Of a stretch of 64,000 bases of DNA, positions 1 to 30,804 are shown piece after piece. Source of the stretch: Lampris incognitus (taxonomy: Eukaryota; Chordata; Actinopteri; Lampriformes; Lampridae); contig NC_079217.1 in the NCBI RefSeq assembly GCF_029633865.1, positions 40,017,834-40,081,833 on the forward strand. The letters are read 5' to 3'. Numbering within the stretch: the stretch's first letter is position 1; each line of letters starts with the position of its first letter. The notes below the pieces were generated by a model, which saw nothing but the letters and a program-made list of their open reading frames with translations, had not been told where the DNA came from and searched no databases. The position numbers and the translations under genes are program-made.

Positions 1-3000
1 GAACTGAAAGACGAAACAAGAGGCAGACAGAGGTCTTGGCAGAGGTCAGGGCCTGGGTCAGTGGGAACAGAGGAGGCAGAATTAGATTAGGTTAGCTCAA
101 ACATGTTGCATTACCTGTTGAATACTGTACTGTGTACTCCTCCAGTCTCTGGCCACCTGTAGAAAGTGAATACAAAACACACACACACACACACACACAG
201 TACCCAGTGTGTTATTGGAAAAGTCAAAGATCAGTATTAAACCATGGGTGCTTGTAAATGGAAATGACCCCCAGGGATTTTTTTTTCTGTGCCTATGCAC
301 AGAGAGAGTTTCAACTCACTCACTCACTCATACACAGACTAACACACACAAAGCCCATTTTTAAAAGCGCTTTGGACTTGAACATGGTGCCCATCCACAG
401 TGGCCAAACCCAGGCCAAGCCAGTTGTCTCTGCAGCCAACCAAGCAGACCCATAAAGGTCACCAGCGTGTCGAGCGCCCTTGTTCTCTGGGACCATGCCC
501 TTTAGCTGTGGTGGAGGAGACACCTCCTGTTGACCTTGCGGGTGGGGGGATACACTCCACTGATGAGCCCATACCCATCGAAATGATCCCATGATAAGAG
601 GCGGTAAAAGAAAGTGAATCAGTTGGTGGATGTGTGTTTGGGGGTATGGCATGAATGCTTGGTGTTTGTACTTCAGCGGTAGTGGCGGTTGTATGTTTTT
701 GATCTCTTGCTGAAAGATCCTGGACGTCCCCAAAATGAAAAGCACAGGCTTGACATGCTGGTAAAGATGAAGATGAGGCAGACTACGTATCAAATTGTTG
801 TTTTAGGGGCGTATTTAGTAGGGGTGCAAGGAAAAAGTAGTTCACTACATTACGATTTTAACATTGCAGCTTTCCCCCCCCAAATTGCAATGTTGAAGCA
901 TAATGAACAGATGCTACGTAGAGGTTTGAGCTATGATTTCTACATCTCCGAATGTTGGAGTTGTTTGGCTGTTTACTCCGGGAAGCATACTCATGTTTTA
1001 TATTTGTTGTACTCTCTGAATTATTGCAGTTTTCCCATTTTACTGTACATAAGAGATGATGGTGCCGTGAAAAAAGTGTAACTGTCGAATCACAATATTT
1101 ATAATATCGTGATATTTGAAAAATCACAATATGTATTGGCACGAAAATATCATCGTAGTATCGAACCAGGAATTCCCTGCCGATTCACAGACCTACTATT
1201 TATCAGGGAGACTTCCTCTTCAACTAGAAGGTTGTGGCTCAAACCCAGGAAGTATCCTGGTAATGTATTTCATGATCAAGACGCTTGGGAATTTGCCTTC
1301 AGGGATAAATCTTTCTCTGAAGAAAAACAAACAAAAGCCCAAGTATACTGATCAGCACCTTTTTATTTACTTGTTGGATAGAAAAGGGATCTGTTCTGCC
1401 CTGAGTCTACACTGTTCTTTATTATTTCTCTTGTGTCCTCAGCATCCCTCATACCATCGCTTTTTTTTGCCCTCAAGCTGCTAATATTGCTAGTAATGCT
1501 AATATCGCTTATATTGCTTGCTTGGGCGCTACATTACATCTAAACTAATACACACTGTGTGTTTATGCGTGCTGTGATGGTCTCAGCCCCCAACTTCCTG
1601 TGGTTGGATACTCAAGGCCAGTTTTTTGTAGGGGTTTTTCTTCAATAGTTCGGCAATTTATGATCGTCCAATCAGCGTCACCACAATGCCGTCAACACCC
1701 CATCTCTGCTCTACTTTGATTTCGGACGCTGTAAAGTAGAAATGCATCAGCGACACTCGAACGAGTTGCTGGGCTTTAGTCATTTGTTCTCAAGAGATGG
1801 ATGCAGAAAGCCAGGAGATAAATGTACATCTTTTTGCAAAGACGGAAGATGCACAGACCACGAATTTATATATGAGGGAGGCGAACACTAGGAGGGAAAA
1901 ACCTGGTCAACATCTCATCCTTGTTCAGCGGGACACAGGCACAATAAAATGGTGTTTATTGCATTTTCGACCAAAGCATGATCCTCCATTACAAACAGAT
2001 GATGGTGATGTAACAACTGGAATAAGAACGTTCAGTGACGTCGCCATGACAACTGAGCCAGTGAATGAGGTCAAAGTTCAATGACATTTAAGTCCGCACA
2101 GCGGCCTTCGCAACAACGACGGGTTACTCATTGGTTGGGGCATTAAACAAGCATCATTGTAAACCGACCTTTAAGCGTAAATATCGCTGGAGGGAATGAT
2201 CCTAAATAGCCTTGACTGTAAAGCCGGCCTTTACACTCACAACTGACACCCAACAGATTCAGCCCCCCCCCAAAACATCCAGTCTGTAATTTTCTCGCCC
2301 TAATTACATCATGGCCCTTTAACTCCTCTTTTTTTGTCTCTTTCTCATCCCCCCTCTTATGTGTTCTCCATCCACAAGGCAAGGAGGAACGACGCGTGTC
2401 TACGCAATTGGATTGTTGCTTGTAGTGGGCTGTAATGAAAAATTCATTCAAATGTTTCACGGCTGAAGCCAAACATAGGAATGTATTGGAAATTGCGTAT
2501 AGTTTTTTTTCCCCTTTTAAATGAACGGTTCTCTGCTCCTTCACGGGGCCCTAAACTAGGTGTGAGCTAAGCTGAACCAGGAGCAACAGTGGCGTCATCG
2601 TTGGCACGGAGAGTTGTGGATGAGCAGGACCGGCGCCTCGCACCAGACCTCGCATTTATGTCATTGTGTGGCTTCATGGTGGTAGTTCAGCTTTCAGACA
2701 CACACAGACACACACACACAACTGAAGTTTTTACTGGAACAAATCTGAAGTAAAGACAGTGTGATTATGAACCCTAGTTAGCAGCAGAGTGGATTACATG
2801 AGGAGAGCCTCCTGTTGACATTGGTCACTGTTTTTGATGGCATCTGTCTTGACAGCCAGCATAACTGTAGGATATATAATCCTGGGATGCACACTGAAAC
2901 GTGGCTACAACATAGCCAACGGCTGATTTTTATATATTAATTTCACCCTTTAGGAAATTGTACATAGCCGATTCATAAAAGAAGAGTCACTGGGCAGGAT

Positions 3001-3114
3001 GTAGAATAGGAGCTGTGTAGTTAAAAAAAAGTCATGCAAATGGCATCAACAAACCAACATAGGCGAGACAGCACACGGAAATTAACCGGTTCTCTCACTA
3101 TGGTTGTGGAGCAG

Positions 3115-3470
3115 GGCGATATCGACAAAATCAAATGTCACAATATCTTTGACTGAATACCTCTATCGATAATGTGGCAATATTTTAGGGACGACTATTG
3201 GAGATATTTACACACAATGCAATGTGGAGAACAGCTCCGTAATAATGTGGATATGGTGGCCAAGCTGGTTGAGGCATTCCTTGTTAATTTCCTTCTGCTA
3301 AAACAGACGGATCAGCTGAGAAAAATGCCCCACTTGACGGTAACGCAGCCTTTAAGACAAGGAAATGGTGATATTTGAATTTTATCATAATATTGCACTA
3401 ACCAAATTCCCAGATGATATCTCGTCTCTTATCACAGTGTGGCTCTTATATTGATATGTTGCCCAAATTT
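3115..3470 (+). repeat. Dispersed repeat B, copy 1
   Basis: An A/T-rich repeat with TAATAATGTGGATATGGTGG, CTGCTAAAACAGACGGATCA and CGCAGCCTTTAAGACAAGGA, related to 55770-56110. It is probably a non-autonomous DNA element; no termini could be fixed. Confidence 0.6.
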
Positions 3471-3937
3471 GCATGATGGCGGCGCAGAAGCGGAACTAGA
3501 AATACAAACTTGACATGATGTGGAGCGGAGCGAGTTGAGACACTGCCGGTCGGCAACAGCAGCCAGCAGTAGGGATGTTCCCAGATGTCCAGATGAGCAG
3601 TGGTGAGGAAGCCCATGTTGAAAACAAGTGATTTTAGATGTCAGGAATGTGGGAAAAAGGACACATGGCGTCAAGGTTAAAGGGCTGTCCTTTATGCCAG
3701 CCCTAAAGGAAACCGCTCATCTTCCTGGTCCTTCATAATATGTGTCTGACTTTCCTTTTTTTGGGGGGGGGGTAATAATTCAGGGGATCCAGCAAGTAAC
3801 AATCCAGCTCTTTTGTTAATCACTTCCCTTTGTTTCCTTGTTCTCTTCATCCAGCGTTTGCTCATGTTGCTCCTCATTTTATCTTCAATAAAACTACCAG
3901 ACGGTAATTAAGCTGCAATTAAAGAGCTATAACTCAT

Positions 3938-3940
<3 letters not shown>

Positions 3941-3993
<53 letters not shown>

Positions 3994-4340
3994 ACTGTCT
4001 CTCACTCTCTCTCTCTCTCTCTCTCTCTCTGTCTGTCTGTCTATCGCTTTCTGTCTCTGTCGCTCTCTCTCTCTCTCTCTCGTTGTCTGTCTGTCTGTCT
4101 CTCTTTATGTCTCTGTCACACTTTCTCTGTCTCTCGCTCACCCCCCACAAACTCTCTCACTCTCTCTCTCTCACTCTTTCTCTGTCTGTCTGTCTGTCTC
4201 TTGCTCTGTCTCTCTGTTGCTCTCTGTCTGTCTCTGTCGCTGTCTGTCGCTCTCGCTCGCTCGCTCACTCACTCTGTCTGTCTGCCTGTCTCTCGCTCGT
4301 ACACCCCCCACAGACTCTCTCTCTGTGTCTTCCTTGATGC
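3941..4340. repeat. (CT)n/(GTCT)n-rich low-complexity tract
   Basis: About 400 bp of nearly pure CT dinucleotides and CTGT tetranucleotides, on the plus strand. It produces long spurious Leu/Ser/Cys frames. Confidence 0.95.
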
Positions 4341-5652
4341 ACTTATCTGTGTACCTTTCACATTTCTCTCCACTGCTTTTGCTTGTTTCTGTTTACTTGC
4401 TCACTCTCTCTGTGTTTACCTCCGTGTTTGTCTCCCCCATCTGCCTACGTTTCTCTCTCGGTCTCCCTGCTCTGGTGAAAATAGGACGAGGCCGTCCAGT
4501 TCATAAGAGCTTCCTGGTAGGATCGGTGCGGAGCTGGCAGTCTGGAGCGAGGGCTACATCATCATGTCAACACTTTGGCCTGCAGGGCAGGAACGCTACA
4601 GATTGAGAAAGGGGGGAGAAGTGACCATTGATCAGAGTCACCTGGGGTGATCATGAAATGACTCTGAAATAATCAGCGGCGTGATCAGAGTCAGGGTTTG
4701 ACAGCTTTTCTGTAAGGGATTAGTTGCTATTTGACCCAGGCTAGCTCTCTGTCTTCTCTTTTTGCTCCCCCCAATTGTCTTCGATTGTTGGCTGTTGTTT
4801 ACTGCAGCATCCGTTCTTGACAGATGGCTCCCGAACATATGTATACCAACACATACATAGACCTCTATGACACAAACATGCGTCGAAGTATGCATGCATG
4901 TTTTACCTTCGTTAGGCGTGAGTTTGCACTCCCTCCCGTTTGCACCGTTTTCCTCTGCATAAAGCTTTTGACACCCTGAGATTGCTCAAGACTCCCCCGA
5001 GGCTGCAGGATTTCCATTTTCGCAGTGCGGGTTGTGTCGAAAGACTTGATTAGAGAGAATTAAGGAGACGCAAGAGCTGAATGAGTAATGCACGTGACTT
5101 GATGGAGCAAATGAAGGTCAGAAATGGAGGAGGGGATCAAAAAGCGTGTATGAAAGGTGTTTTTTTTTTCTTTTTGAGAAAATGGGTGCATGGGAAGGTA
5201 AAGAGCGATTCTGGGGGGCGGGCAGAGGTGAAGTCTGGCAGCTGAAGCCGTGCTGAGTTAAACAAATAATTCCTTCCCTCTGTTTTAATCCGCTGCCATC
5301 ATCGTGTGTGGTCGGATTCCCTGCATAAGAGACAGTTCAGATTGCATCAGGTGAGTTTTGAGCTGTAGAAATGCAATAGATTGTGAAACGGCGCCCCTGT
5401 ATCCACCCTCACACGTAAACGGCAACGATTATATCATCCCATCTGGGCAAACCCCCTCCCGTTTGGTACAGAAGGGGTCCATATTTGCGAGCAGTGTTTG
5501 GCATAGGCCTGGTGAGGAATACCACAGGTCTCTGCTGAAGGAGGAGCTGCCACACACCGGGAACACACAGTCTGTCTAAATGTCTCGCTTCGCTATAATT
5601 TCACCTTCACAATGCAAATTCTCTTTTTCTCCAATTCGGAGAATAAAGGGGA

Positions 5653-5767
<115 letters not shown>

Positions 5768-5981
5768 CGTTCCATGGAATGTGTTTGTGTTCCAGGTGTG
5801 TTTCAGTTTAGTTTACCATCCGGCTGGCCCCATGAGAACATCCTCACACTAACCCTCTGTTCTCTCTGCTCTCCCTCTCTGTCCGTCTTAATCCATCCAT
5901 CCATTCATTCATTCGTGCCCTCTATCTTTCCCTCTTTCCCCTCCATCCATCTATTTGTGTTGTTTTGTTTTTTCTGTTCAG

Positions 5982-23056
<17,075 letters not shown>

Positions 23057-24190
23057 GAAGGGACCAGAAGTTGTGCCTTCTCTGCCTCCTCGGTGACATG
23101 TTAGATGTCCTCACTTTTGCCTTGTTTCCCAAAGACATTAAACACCAATCGTCCACCCAGAGTCCGGTTTGGACAGTCGGATCCTTATGCTTGTAGATGG
23201 GATTTGTATTCCTGACACTGTGGGGTTGGAACTGATGAACGTCCACTGTGGAATTTTGATTAGATATTTCAGATGGAAATGGATTTATATATATTTGCTT
23301 TCATTTTTTTATAAGTTAATTTACTTGTCTGCCTATCCGTCTCTGTCTATTCAGGTGTCTCATCACCTGTTTGGTTGTCCTATTTTTTTCCAGATGTGAC
23401 AGCATATGAGAGAATGCACTATAACTGTATGCAATCTTTAAGTGTGTCTAAAGAAAGCAAGGATACGTGTTTTTAATCCACTGTTCAGGCTTTGACATAA
23501 TGTTTTATACATTTTTTTTTATCTGTTGCTGTACTCCAAATCATTAGTTGCTCTTTAGTGCCACCATTAGTACAACTTTGGCATTCCACTTGATCACGTG
23601 ATTTTATTTATTGCTGATTGAGACATTTCTGACAATCGTAAAAAGTGCAAGGATCTTAGTTTCTGTCTGTTTGGTTTTGTTATTGTCTCTCATGGCGTCC
23701 TGTAGTTGACACGCAGCGCTGTCATCATTGGACATTACTGCGAACGCCAGTCAAAGCACACAGTCCCAGTGAAGACTCTCTTGCACTAGACGTGTCTCGT
23801 TGAAATGTGCCTTTCCAATTGTGGAAACCCAGAACCTATTTTACACTCAGTTATTTTTTTTTTGGAAATTTTGAAATTTTTTTCAACATGGACGTCACTC
23901 AGAAAGAGTGCATGCTAGTGCATCATGATGGTTTCATATTGTTTTATCATGGACTTAAATGGAGGGCTGCTCCTCCTTGACTGTTTGAGTGAATTAAATT
24001 CACCAACATCAATTCAACTTTCCACCAAAATCCTTAATTTTACTGTACAATGTACAGTAATATAAATACTTAAAGTTTGTACATATTTGTCTTCAGTTAT
24101 GTTACAGAAAGGAATGAGAAGTTGGGTCTGTATGGAAACATGTTCACTGCAGAATGATGTGACTGTTGAATAAAATATGGTCAAGGGCTT
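23057..24190 (+). other. golim4: GOLIM4 3' untranslated region
   Basis: About 1.1 kb after the stop with no supported coding sequence. It ends near the first AATAAA after the stop, at 24169-24174. The exact cleavage site is inferred. Confidence 0.7.
24169..24174 (+). terminator. golim4: GOLIM4 polyadenylation signal
   Basis: A canonical AATAAA lies 1.1 kb downstream of the GOLIM4 stop in A/T-rich sequence. Confidence 0.65.
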
Positions 24191-25249
24191 CAGGTTATTT
24201 ATGCTGCTGTGTCAAATTATATTCTATCTTTTCGTCCTTCTTCAAGGTCCCATGAAACGGCCTTTACACCACCTACAGCTTCCGAGAGTTGATGCGTATC
24301 CGAATAATATTGAACGGTTGGGTGGGACTTTGTCAGGGGCAATTGATTTGACTGATAGCCAATCGTGGCCAAGCATTTTAAGAAGAATGAGGACATCAAT
24401 ATGCTATTGGGCAGTTTCACCGGCCAATGGTGGACGACCACTCGTCTTCTCCTCAAAGTTTTTGCTTGGGTGCAACTGCAAGTACAGAATGATGTACCTA
24501 ACAAAGATGATTGCATTATTCAGGAGGAGAACAATATTATTCTTCTAAACTCTAAAATGAAATGAATGTTTTTGTGAAATTCTAGAGCAAAGTGTTAAAC
24601 AGATGTAAATTAACTCAGATGAAATAGGTAATAAGAAAGCCAATACAGTTTCCATCTCATGGTCCCTTGTGAAGCAGTCTTCCTCAGCGGCTGCACTTCG
24701 TTCTGAGCTGTTGTCAATTGTCCTTTTGGGAAAGTAACTGTGGGAAGGTTTTTACTGTATCTTCTTTTTTTCTTTTTTAACCTGTGCCGTCGGCAGGCTT
24801 GGCATACAACACAGGGATCTGCATGCCAGTGTGTCCTAGACAGCGTTAATATGCAAGTGGAGCTGAGGTTCTCCACCTGCAAAGCCAGTCTTTATTACTT
24901 ATCTGTCTTATCTTATAATAACTCTGCTGGATGATCTGTGGGATGACAAGAGCACAGGGTTTTTGCTGTACATTTATATTCCCCACCGGCCCCCCTCTTC
25001 TGCAAGTTTGATCAGCTAAACAACCAATCAGCATCGCTTCTCCAGGGGGGGGGGACAATCGCCACATGTGAAATGAGACGTAGAAATGAAAGGTGACAAC
25101 ATGTATCTGATAAGACATAGATATAGAAACAGACGCTGACATGTGTTCGACAAAACATAATTAAATCGATCTTATCGATATCAGTTTAGGATAGTGGTCA
25201 TAGCGATAAAGGAGAAGAAAGGACTAGGAAGAAGGATGTAATCCAGAGA

Positions 25250-25890
25250 GTGTTCCAGGGGGTGTGTGAGGCAGATGCTAGTAGTGTGTATGTGTATGTG
25301 AAGTGTCCACCTGTGAGTGCACAAGCACCAACCACCGGCGGGGGTGGGGGGGGGGCATGAATATCCATGCCCAATGTAGGAGTCAGGCCCACTGTGCCAC
25401 CAGGTAGACACGCTATACAGCCACATGCACCGAGCATACACCCACGTGGCAGAATACACCCAACCAAGGCCACTTGATGGCAACATCCCCGCCTCCACGA
25501 TGCCTGTCTTAGAGAAGCCACACAGCAGGAGCAAATCTGACCGCTGCCTGACCCAGGAGCCCCAGAAAGCACCTGACAGCGTTCACCATAGGCCACCTGC
25601 AAAGCAGCAGGCAGGACACCACTCAGCATCGAGGACAGAGTGATCCACCTGGGCAGGGGGCCCTCCCAGCCGACCACCCAACCATGCCAACCTGGTATAT
25701 CCCACCTACACCAGCACGACCCCCCCCCCCACGGCACGCAGGGTGGGTGGCCCAACCACCGCGCCCGCCCAGCAACCACAGGGCCCAACCCTGACCTGGC
25801 AACCCACACCCGCTGCCCTCCGACCTGAGCACCCAACCCATGAATGCACCCAACAACAACAGCAGAGGATTGATCCATATAACATCTGTA
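25250..25890. other. GC-rich block of unknown origin
   Basis: About 640 bp of C-rich plus-strand sequence (many CCACC, CCCAACC and GCACC units) set in A/T-rich surroundings. The minus strand stays open for 226 codons, but with biased Gly/Trp/Cys composition and no recognisable domain. Probably repeat-derived. Confidence 0.4.
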
Positions 25891-26301
25891 TAGGAAATGT
25901 ATATGAAAGATGGTTCCTCATCCAAGACACCGAGCCTCAGTTCTATAATCATTCCCTCCATCTATATATCACTCTAGCTCTCTCTCTTCTCACTTTCCCT
26001 CATACTTTCTGTTTGCGCTCCTCTCATCTCTCTCTATCTTTTTATCTTTGCTACCGTCTTCTTGTCATCATCCCTGTTGCTGGTGTCAGATTCTTGATCT
26101 CTCCAGGGGGATTGTGGGATGTTGGAGAAGTGTGCGTGTAACAGGTGTCTCATTACCGCGCTAATGGCAGGCCGCAGGGAGATGCACACTGCCATCTGCA
26201 GCACATATCAATTCATACACAAACACACACATACACACACATACACACACAGGATAGATTCACAAGAAATTGCAGTCCATACTCCTACATATTTCTCTCT
26301 C

Positions 26302-26332
<31 letters not shown>

Positions 26333-27119
26333 TTAAGTGCTCTCACTCTTCTCACTGGGTGAATTACCAGCCATGAATAATTGTGATGTGTTCGATTTAC
26401 CCAGAGCCAAAGTCTATCTTGAGACGTGTGCCCACTTGGTTGCCGCAAAGTCTCAAACCTTTCATTAAACATCTGTGCAGGATTTAAGTAAAAACCACAG
26501 AGCTGTGAGCTCTGGAAAGATTTGCGCATTCGATCATTTTCAAACTCGCTCCCATTGCACTGCTGTCTCAGAGAAGACAGCGAGAAATGCTGCAAAGGGG
26601 ATTCACCGGAAGACCATGAATGATTCATTACATCCACATATGAGCGTCGTTCCACAAAGTTGTCTTGGTTGCTCACATCAGAATCCGTTGGACTGAGCCA
26701 GCATTGTTTTTTTACACTGCCTGTCTGTAGAAATAATAGTTCCTGATGCTGTTGCAGATGAACCTCCATTATCACTGAAAATGTACACACACACACTCTC
26801 TCACACACATTGACTTGCACACTTAGCTGAATCCCAAATGAGCCATGTAACTGGCAGTTTGTGTCTGGTCTTATTCTTGTTAGGGAGATGGACTGTTTAG
26901 GCTGTGCTTCTCTGCATTAATGTGCAGGAGGAGACGTCAAGTGTTCATTGTGTACACGAGCCTCTGCACCCGTGAGCGTGTAATGGTACTATTTTATTTG
27001 TGTATACATAAGTGGGTGTGTGCATGATGTATATGTGACTATTCACATTTGTGTTTAAGGATATTGATCTCTTTGTGTGTACCCGTTTGTTTGCGTTTCA
27101 GGAGAGGGGTGAAAGCCCA

Positions 27120-27163
<44 letters not shown>

Positions 27164-27168
27164 TATAT

Positions 27169-27600
27169 CCCCTTTTTTCTCCCCAATTGTATCTGGCCAA
27201 TTACCCCACTCTTCCGAGCCATCCCGGTCGCTGCTCCACTCCCTCCGCCGATCCGGGGAGGGCTGCAGACTACCACATGCCTCCTCTGATACATGTGGAG
27301 TCACCGGCCACTTCTTTTCACCTGACAGTAAGGACTTCTTCAGTAAGGGGGACGTAGCACGTGGGCAGATCACACTATTCCCCCCAGCCCCCCCCCCTCA
27401 AACTGGCACCCCGAATGACCAGAGGAGGTGCTAGCACAGTGACCAGGACACATACCCACATCCGACTTCCCACCCGCAGACACGGCCAATGGTGTCTGTA
27501 GGACGTCTGACCAAGCCGGGGGTAACATGGGGATTCGAACCATGAGATCCCCGTGTTGGTAGGCAATTGAATAATAGACTGCTACGCTACCCAGACGCCC
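27169..27600 (-). mobile_element. tRNA-derived SINE copy 4
   Basis: Reverse-oriented copy of the same family, next to a (TA)n tract at 27121-27168. More diverged than the others. Confidence 0.86.
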
Positions 27601-28040
27601 CTAAGGCTGGCCTATATTAAAACAGAACATACTGCTGTTACATATAAATAAATCGTCTCCCGCCAGCAGGAGTGGTCAGTGTCAGAATAAGCCCCAACAC
27701 ATTGTTCTCTATGGGATTGTGTGCATAGAGCATCCATTGGTCAATTTATTGGATCCAAAGCACTTTAACATCCTATTAGTGCTCATGTAAGTGCATTCGT
27801 TCATACCACGGATTTGCCCAAGAGAGAATTAAGTCCCCAGCCTTGTCAATGTTTGAGCAATATGCTCTTGACATTGAGTTGCACAGGGTCTTTATCTTCC
27901 TTTGTGCGTGCATGCACACATGAATGCTTATGCGTGCGTGTGTATTCTTGTATTTGGGTTTCAGTGAGTGTGTCTCTTCACGTGTATGTAGTAGGGTTGC
28001 GCATGCATTTGTGTGTGTGTGTGTGTGTGTCTGTCTTTGT

Positions 28041-28076
<36 letters not shown>

Positions 28077-28539
28077 TAGACCTACTCCGTGAGGCCCATC
28101 AGTCATTATCCTCTCAGAAGAGGACACAGGAGGCCATTATCAAAAGGAGTCTGGATGCTAAATGTTTGATAAGCCTGTGAAAGCGGATGTCCTGTTTCTT
28201 TTCTCATATGTCACTGATGTATACCGCAGACCGACCATCAAAAAACACAAAGCATAACAATCTGTGTGCTAGATGAAATCGGTAGCTCACTGGCTGAATT
28301 TTATCCATTAGCAAGATAGTTATGTTTCAGTTGAATCTCTAATATAACTTGTTATACTTCTTTAGCAGTCCACATAGATTAAACCGTGCAGTGATAAAAT
28401 GCTTGCATGGGTGCAGTTTGTTGCAGGCAGTGGGGTGTGAAGATGAGATGTGTTGGTTCAGCACATCAACACAGATCTGTGGACAGGTTGGGCTGAGTCA
28501 TGCAGCAATCTGATCAGACCTCTGTTCCCTTTCTCTCAT

Positions 28540-28959
28540 TATAATCGGCGGTCACTCGGGGTCAAGTATGACCGTCCTCCCTCTTGGTCCTCAGGTGGGT
28601 GTAGGGGCCGATGCTGGAGCCGCATAATGGGAGGATGCCTGCATGTGGCTGATGCACCTGCAGCCACCACACGGTCCTCGGCAGGGGGTGGCCAGAGTCC
28701 AATGGTATGGAGAACCAAGGCGATTGGGGACCATCCTCTGTTGTTGCCTTCAGCCACCTTCACTGCTGTTGTGACCTGGAGACATCTTCCACCAGATCTG
28801 CCTTGAGGTCTTTGTTGGATCGCGCTTCATCTGGAACCTCCCCCTTGACCTAGCCACCTTGGGTGACCCTACCACGAGCCAAGCTCTGGACGGCATAACT
28901 CTTGGTATCATTGGTACAGAAGCTTCTCCACCACGGCAAGGTGGCGATCCAGGAGAAGT
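28540..28959 (+). repeat. Dispersed repeat A, copy 1
   Basis: About 420 bp beginning AATCGGCGGTCACTCGGGGT and including GTGACCTGGAGACATCTTCC and CACCACGGCAAGGTGG. It matches 45062-45500 throughout. It is probably the 3' part of a retroelement; family not assigned. Confidence 0.75.
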
Positions 28960-28967
28960 CTCTATAC

Positions 28968-29172
28968 CAGCAGTGGCCAACAATGTGCCATGGAGAGGCA
29001 TGTGTATGCAGGTTTTCATTCCAACCCCACTCCACACCAGGTGATTTCACTGATATATTCTTCCTCTTTGACTGAAGGGTTGCTAATCAGTGAAATCACC
29101 TGGTGTGGAGTGGGGTTGGAATGAAAACCTGCATACACATGCCTCTCCATGGCACATGGTTAGCCACCCCTG
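28968..29172. mobile_element. Palindromic hAT-type MITE with 8-bp target duplication
   Basis: A 205-bp element whose two halves are inverted repeats around a loop at about 29056-29088. The ends are CAGCAGTGGCCAAC and, inverted, CAGGGGTGGCTAAC. It is flanked by CTCTATAC at 28960-28967 and 29173-29180. An 8-bp duplication and CAG..GTGGC ends fit the hAT superfamily. It is inserted in the repeat at 28540-28959. Confidence 0.87.
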
Positions 29173-30198
29173 CTCTATACCGTCTCTTTCTCTACCACTG
29201 TGTGGTTTTCTCTTTTCTCCTTCCCGTCGAAGTAAAGTTCATCAAACCTATCTGTGTGTACTCTGCCTAACTGCTGCTTTGTTTTTGCTTGGTGAAATTA
29301 ACGATGCAGTTGAATACTAGATGACAGTGAAAAATGAACTTAAAGCCTTTTTTTTGCCTATTTATTATCCAAATATACAGCATACATTTTGGAAAAATAA
29401 ATATATATATCTTTCACATTGGTTTTTCAAATGCAGTTGAACATGGCTTTGGGGTGTTTTTAACTTTAAAATAACAATTGTGTGGCCTTACCACCCATTT
29501 ACCGGCTGACACTTATAACAAATTGTGCAATTAATACCATTTCATTTGTTATATCAGGGGAACACACTACAGGCAGTCATCTGACCCTAAACTATGATGG
29601 TGGTTATTGGTCCAAACGAGCGGGTGAGCATGGAGCCTATCGTTTGCTGTTGAACATCACAAAATGTGACAGATTCTGGTGGTTTCTGGAAAATGCAGTC
29701 TGGGAGGCTGGGAATCTTCTGGCAGCTTGGGGATCCCGTCTAGGACCTGCAGCTTTGGCAAACAGGAAAAAACCCTGCAGAGATGGAGATGAGGACAGAC
29801 AGGCCGGGACAGAGATACAGGATAGACAGAATGGAGACATATCACATTTAAAGGGAAAAGACATTGAAAAATAGCCAAGGCTGTCCTAAGTGCTGTGCGG
29901 TTCTAAAGCGAAATTGAAGCAGGTGACAAAATGCATAAAAAGAAAGCGTGCTCAACAAGCAGAGAGACGAAGGTGGCTTAAAAGACTGAGAATGAAGGAG
30001 AAGAGGGGGAGGAAGGAGAGAGGAGCTCAGACCAATCTGCCTTTGAATCACCTCCTGTTCTCCATTTCTGTCTCTTCTGCAGTTCTTCAGAGGAGGGGCG
30101 AGAGGCGAGGGCACATCATCACCAGTATGATCTGACAGGCTTCATAATTACTTTCTTCTTCATCACTCTTACTTTCTCACTCTGGGAGACTGGACACC

Positions 30199-30200
<2 letters not shown>

Positions 30201-30283
<83 letters not shown>
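30201..30283. repeat. (GT)n microsatellite
   Basis: About 41 pure GT units in the intergenic interval. Confidence 0.97.
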
Positions 30284-30286
<3 letters not shown>

Positions 30287-30348
30287 TGTTAACTCTTGGT
30301 TATATCAATTAAAGGTACAAGCTATGATTTATTTGACCATCTAAAATT

Positions 30349-30480
30349 CAGCAGTCATTGGACGGCAGGTGGGGCGACACCCTGGACAGGCCGTCGCCCC
30401 CCCCCGCCCGCCGCCCAGTGACTGCTGGGATAGGCTCCAGTATCCCCGCGACCCTGAGAGCAGGATAAGCGGTTGGAATG
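30349..30480. repeat. Fold-back of the (ATCC)n-tailed repeat
   Basis: The left arm (CAGCAGTCATTGGACGGCAG) and right arm (CCGCCCAGTGACTGCTGGGA) are the same repeat segment in opposite orientations, joined at a C-run. The right arm continues through the family's GGCTCCAGTATCCCCGCGAC. Confidence 0.7.
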
Positions 30481-30804
30481 GATCTAAAATTGAGGTAAAT
30501 GTCTATACATAATTGAAGAGATTGAGCTGTAGACTGGGAATATCGACCAGTTTTACACCAGTTTTTACAAACATTAACCAAACTATTTACAGCAGTAGAA
30601 ATAGTTAGAAAACCAGATGAAGTTGTTCAGTGTTAGTTCTTGTATCAAAAGACCTGTCAGTCAATTTGGGAGTGACAGCAGCTTTGAACCCTTGTGCGGC
30701 TATCTTTTTGTTTGTATTGAAGGATAAATTCTATTTTTTTATTTTACAGCCGCGGTCTTATTATTGTAGTTTTTGCAAGTGCACATTTTGGTTATGATAT
30801 TATA

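Noticed and set aside
1797..2084. 95-codon frame starting MDAESQEINV
   Set aside because: No family recognised, no splice signals, and it lies in a GOLIM4 intron. Not supported as a gene.
25198..25878. 226-codon minus-strand open frame
   Set aside because: Composition follows the C-rich block (Gly, Trp, Cys). There is no domain, no splice context and overlapping open frames on both strands, so it is treated as chance in GC-rich DNA.
26260..26820. 186-codon minus-strand open frame
   Set aside because: It begins in CA-repeat sequence and ends through a GA-repeat. The middle part has no recognisable family.
29482..29874. 130-codon plus-strand frame
   Set aside because: No recognisable family, no splice support, and overlapping minus-strand frames of similar length.
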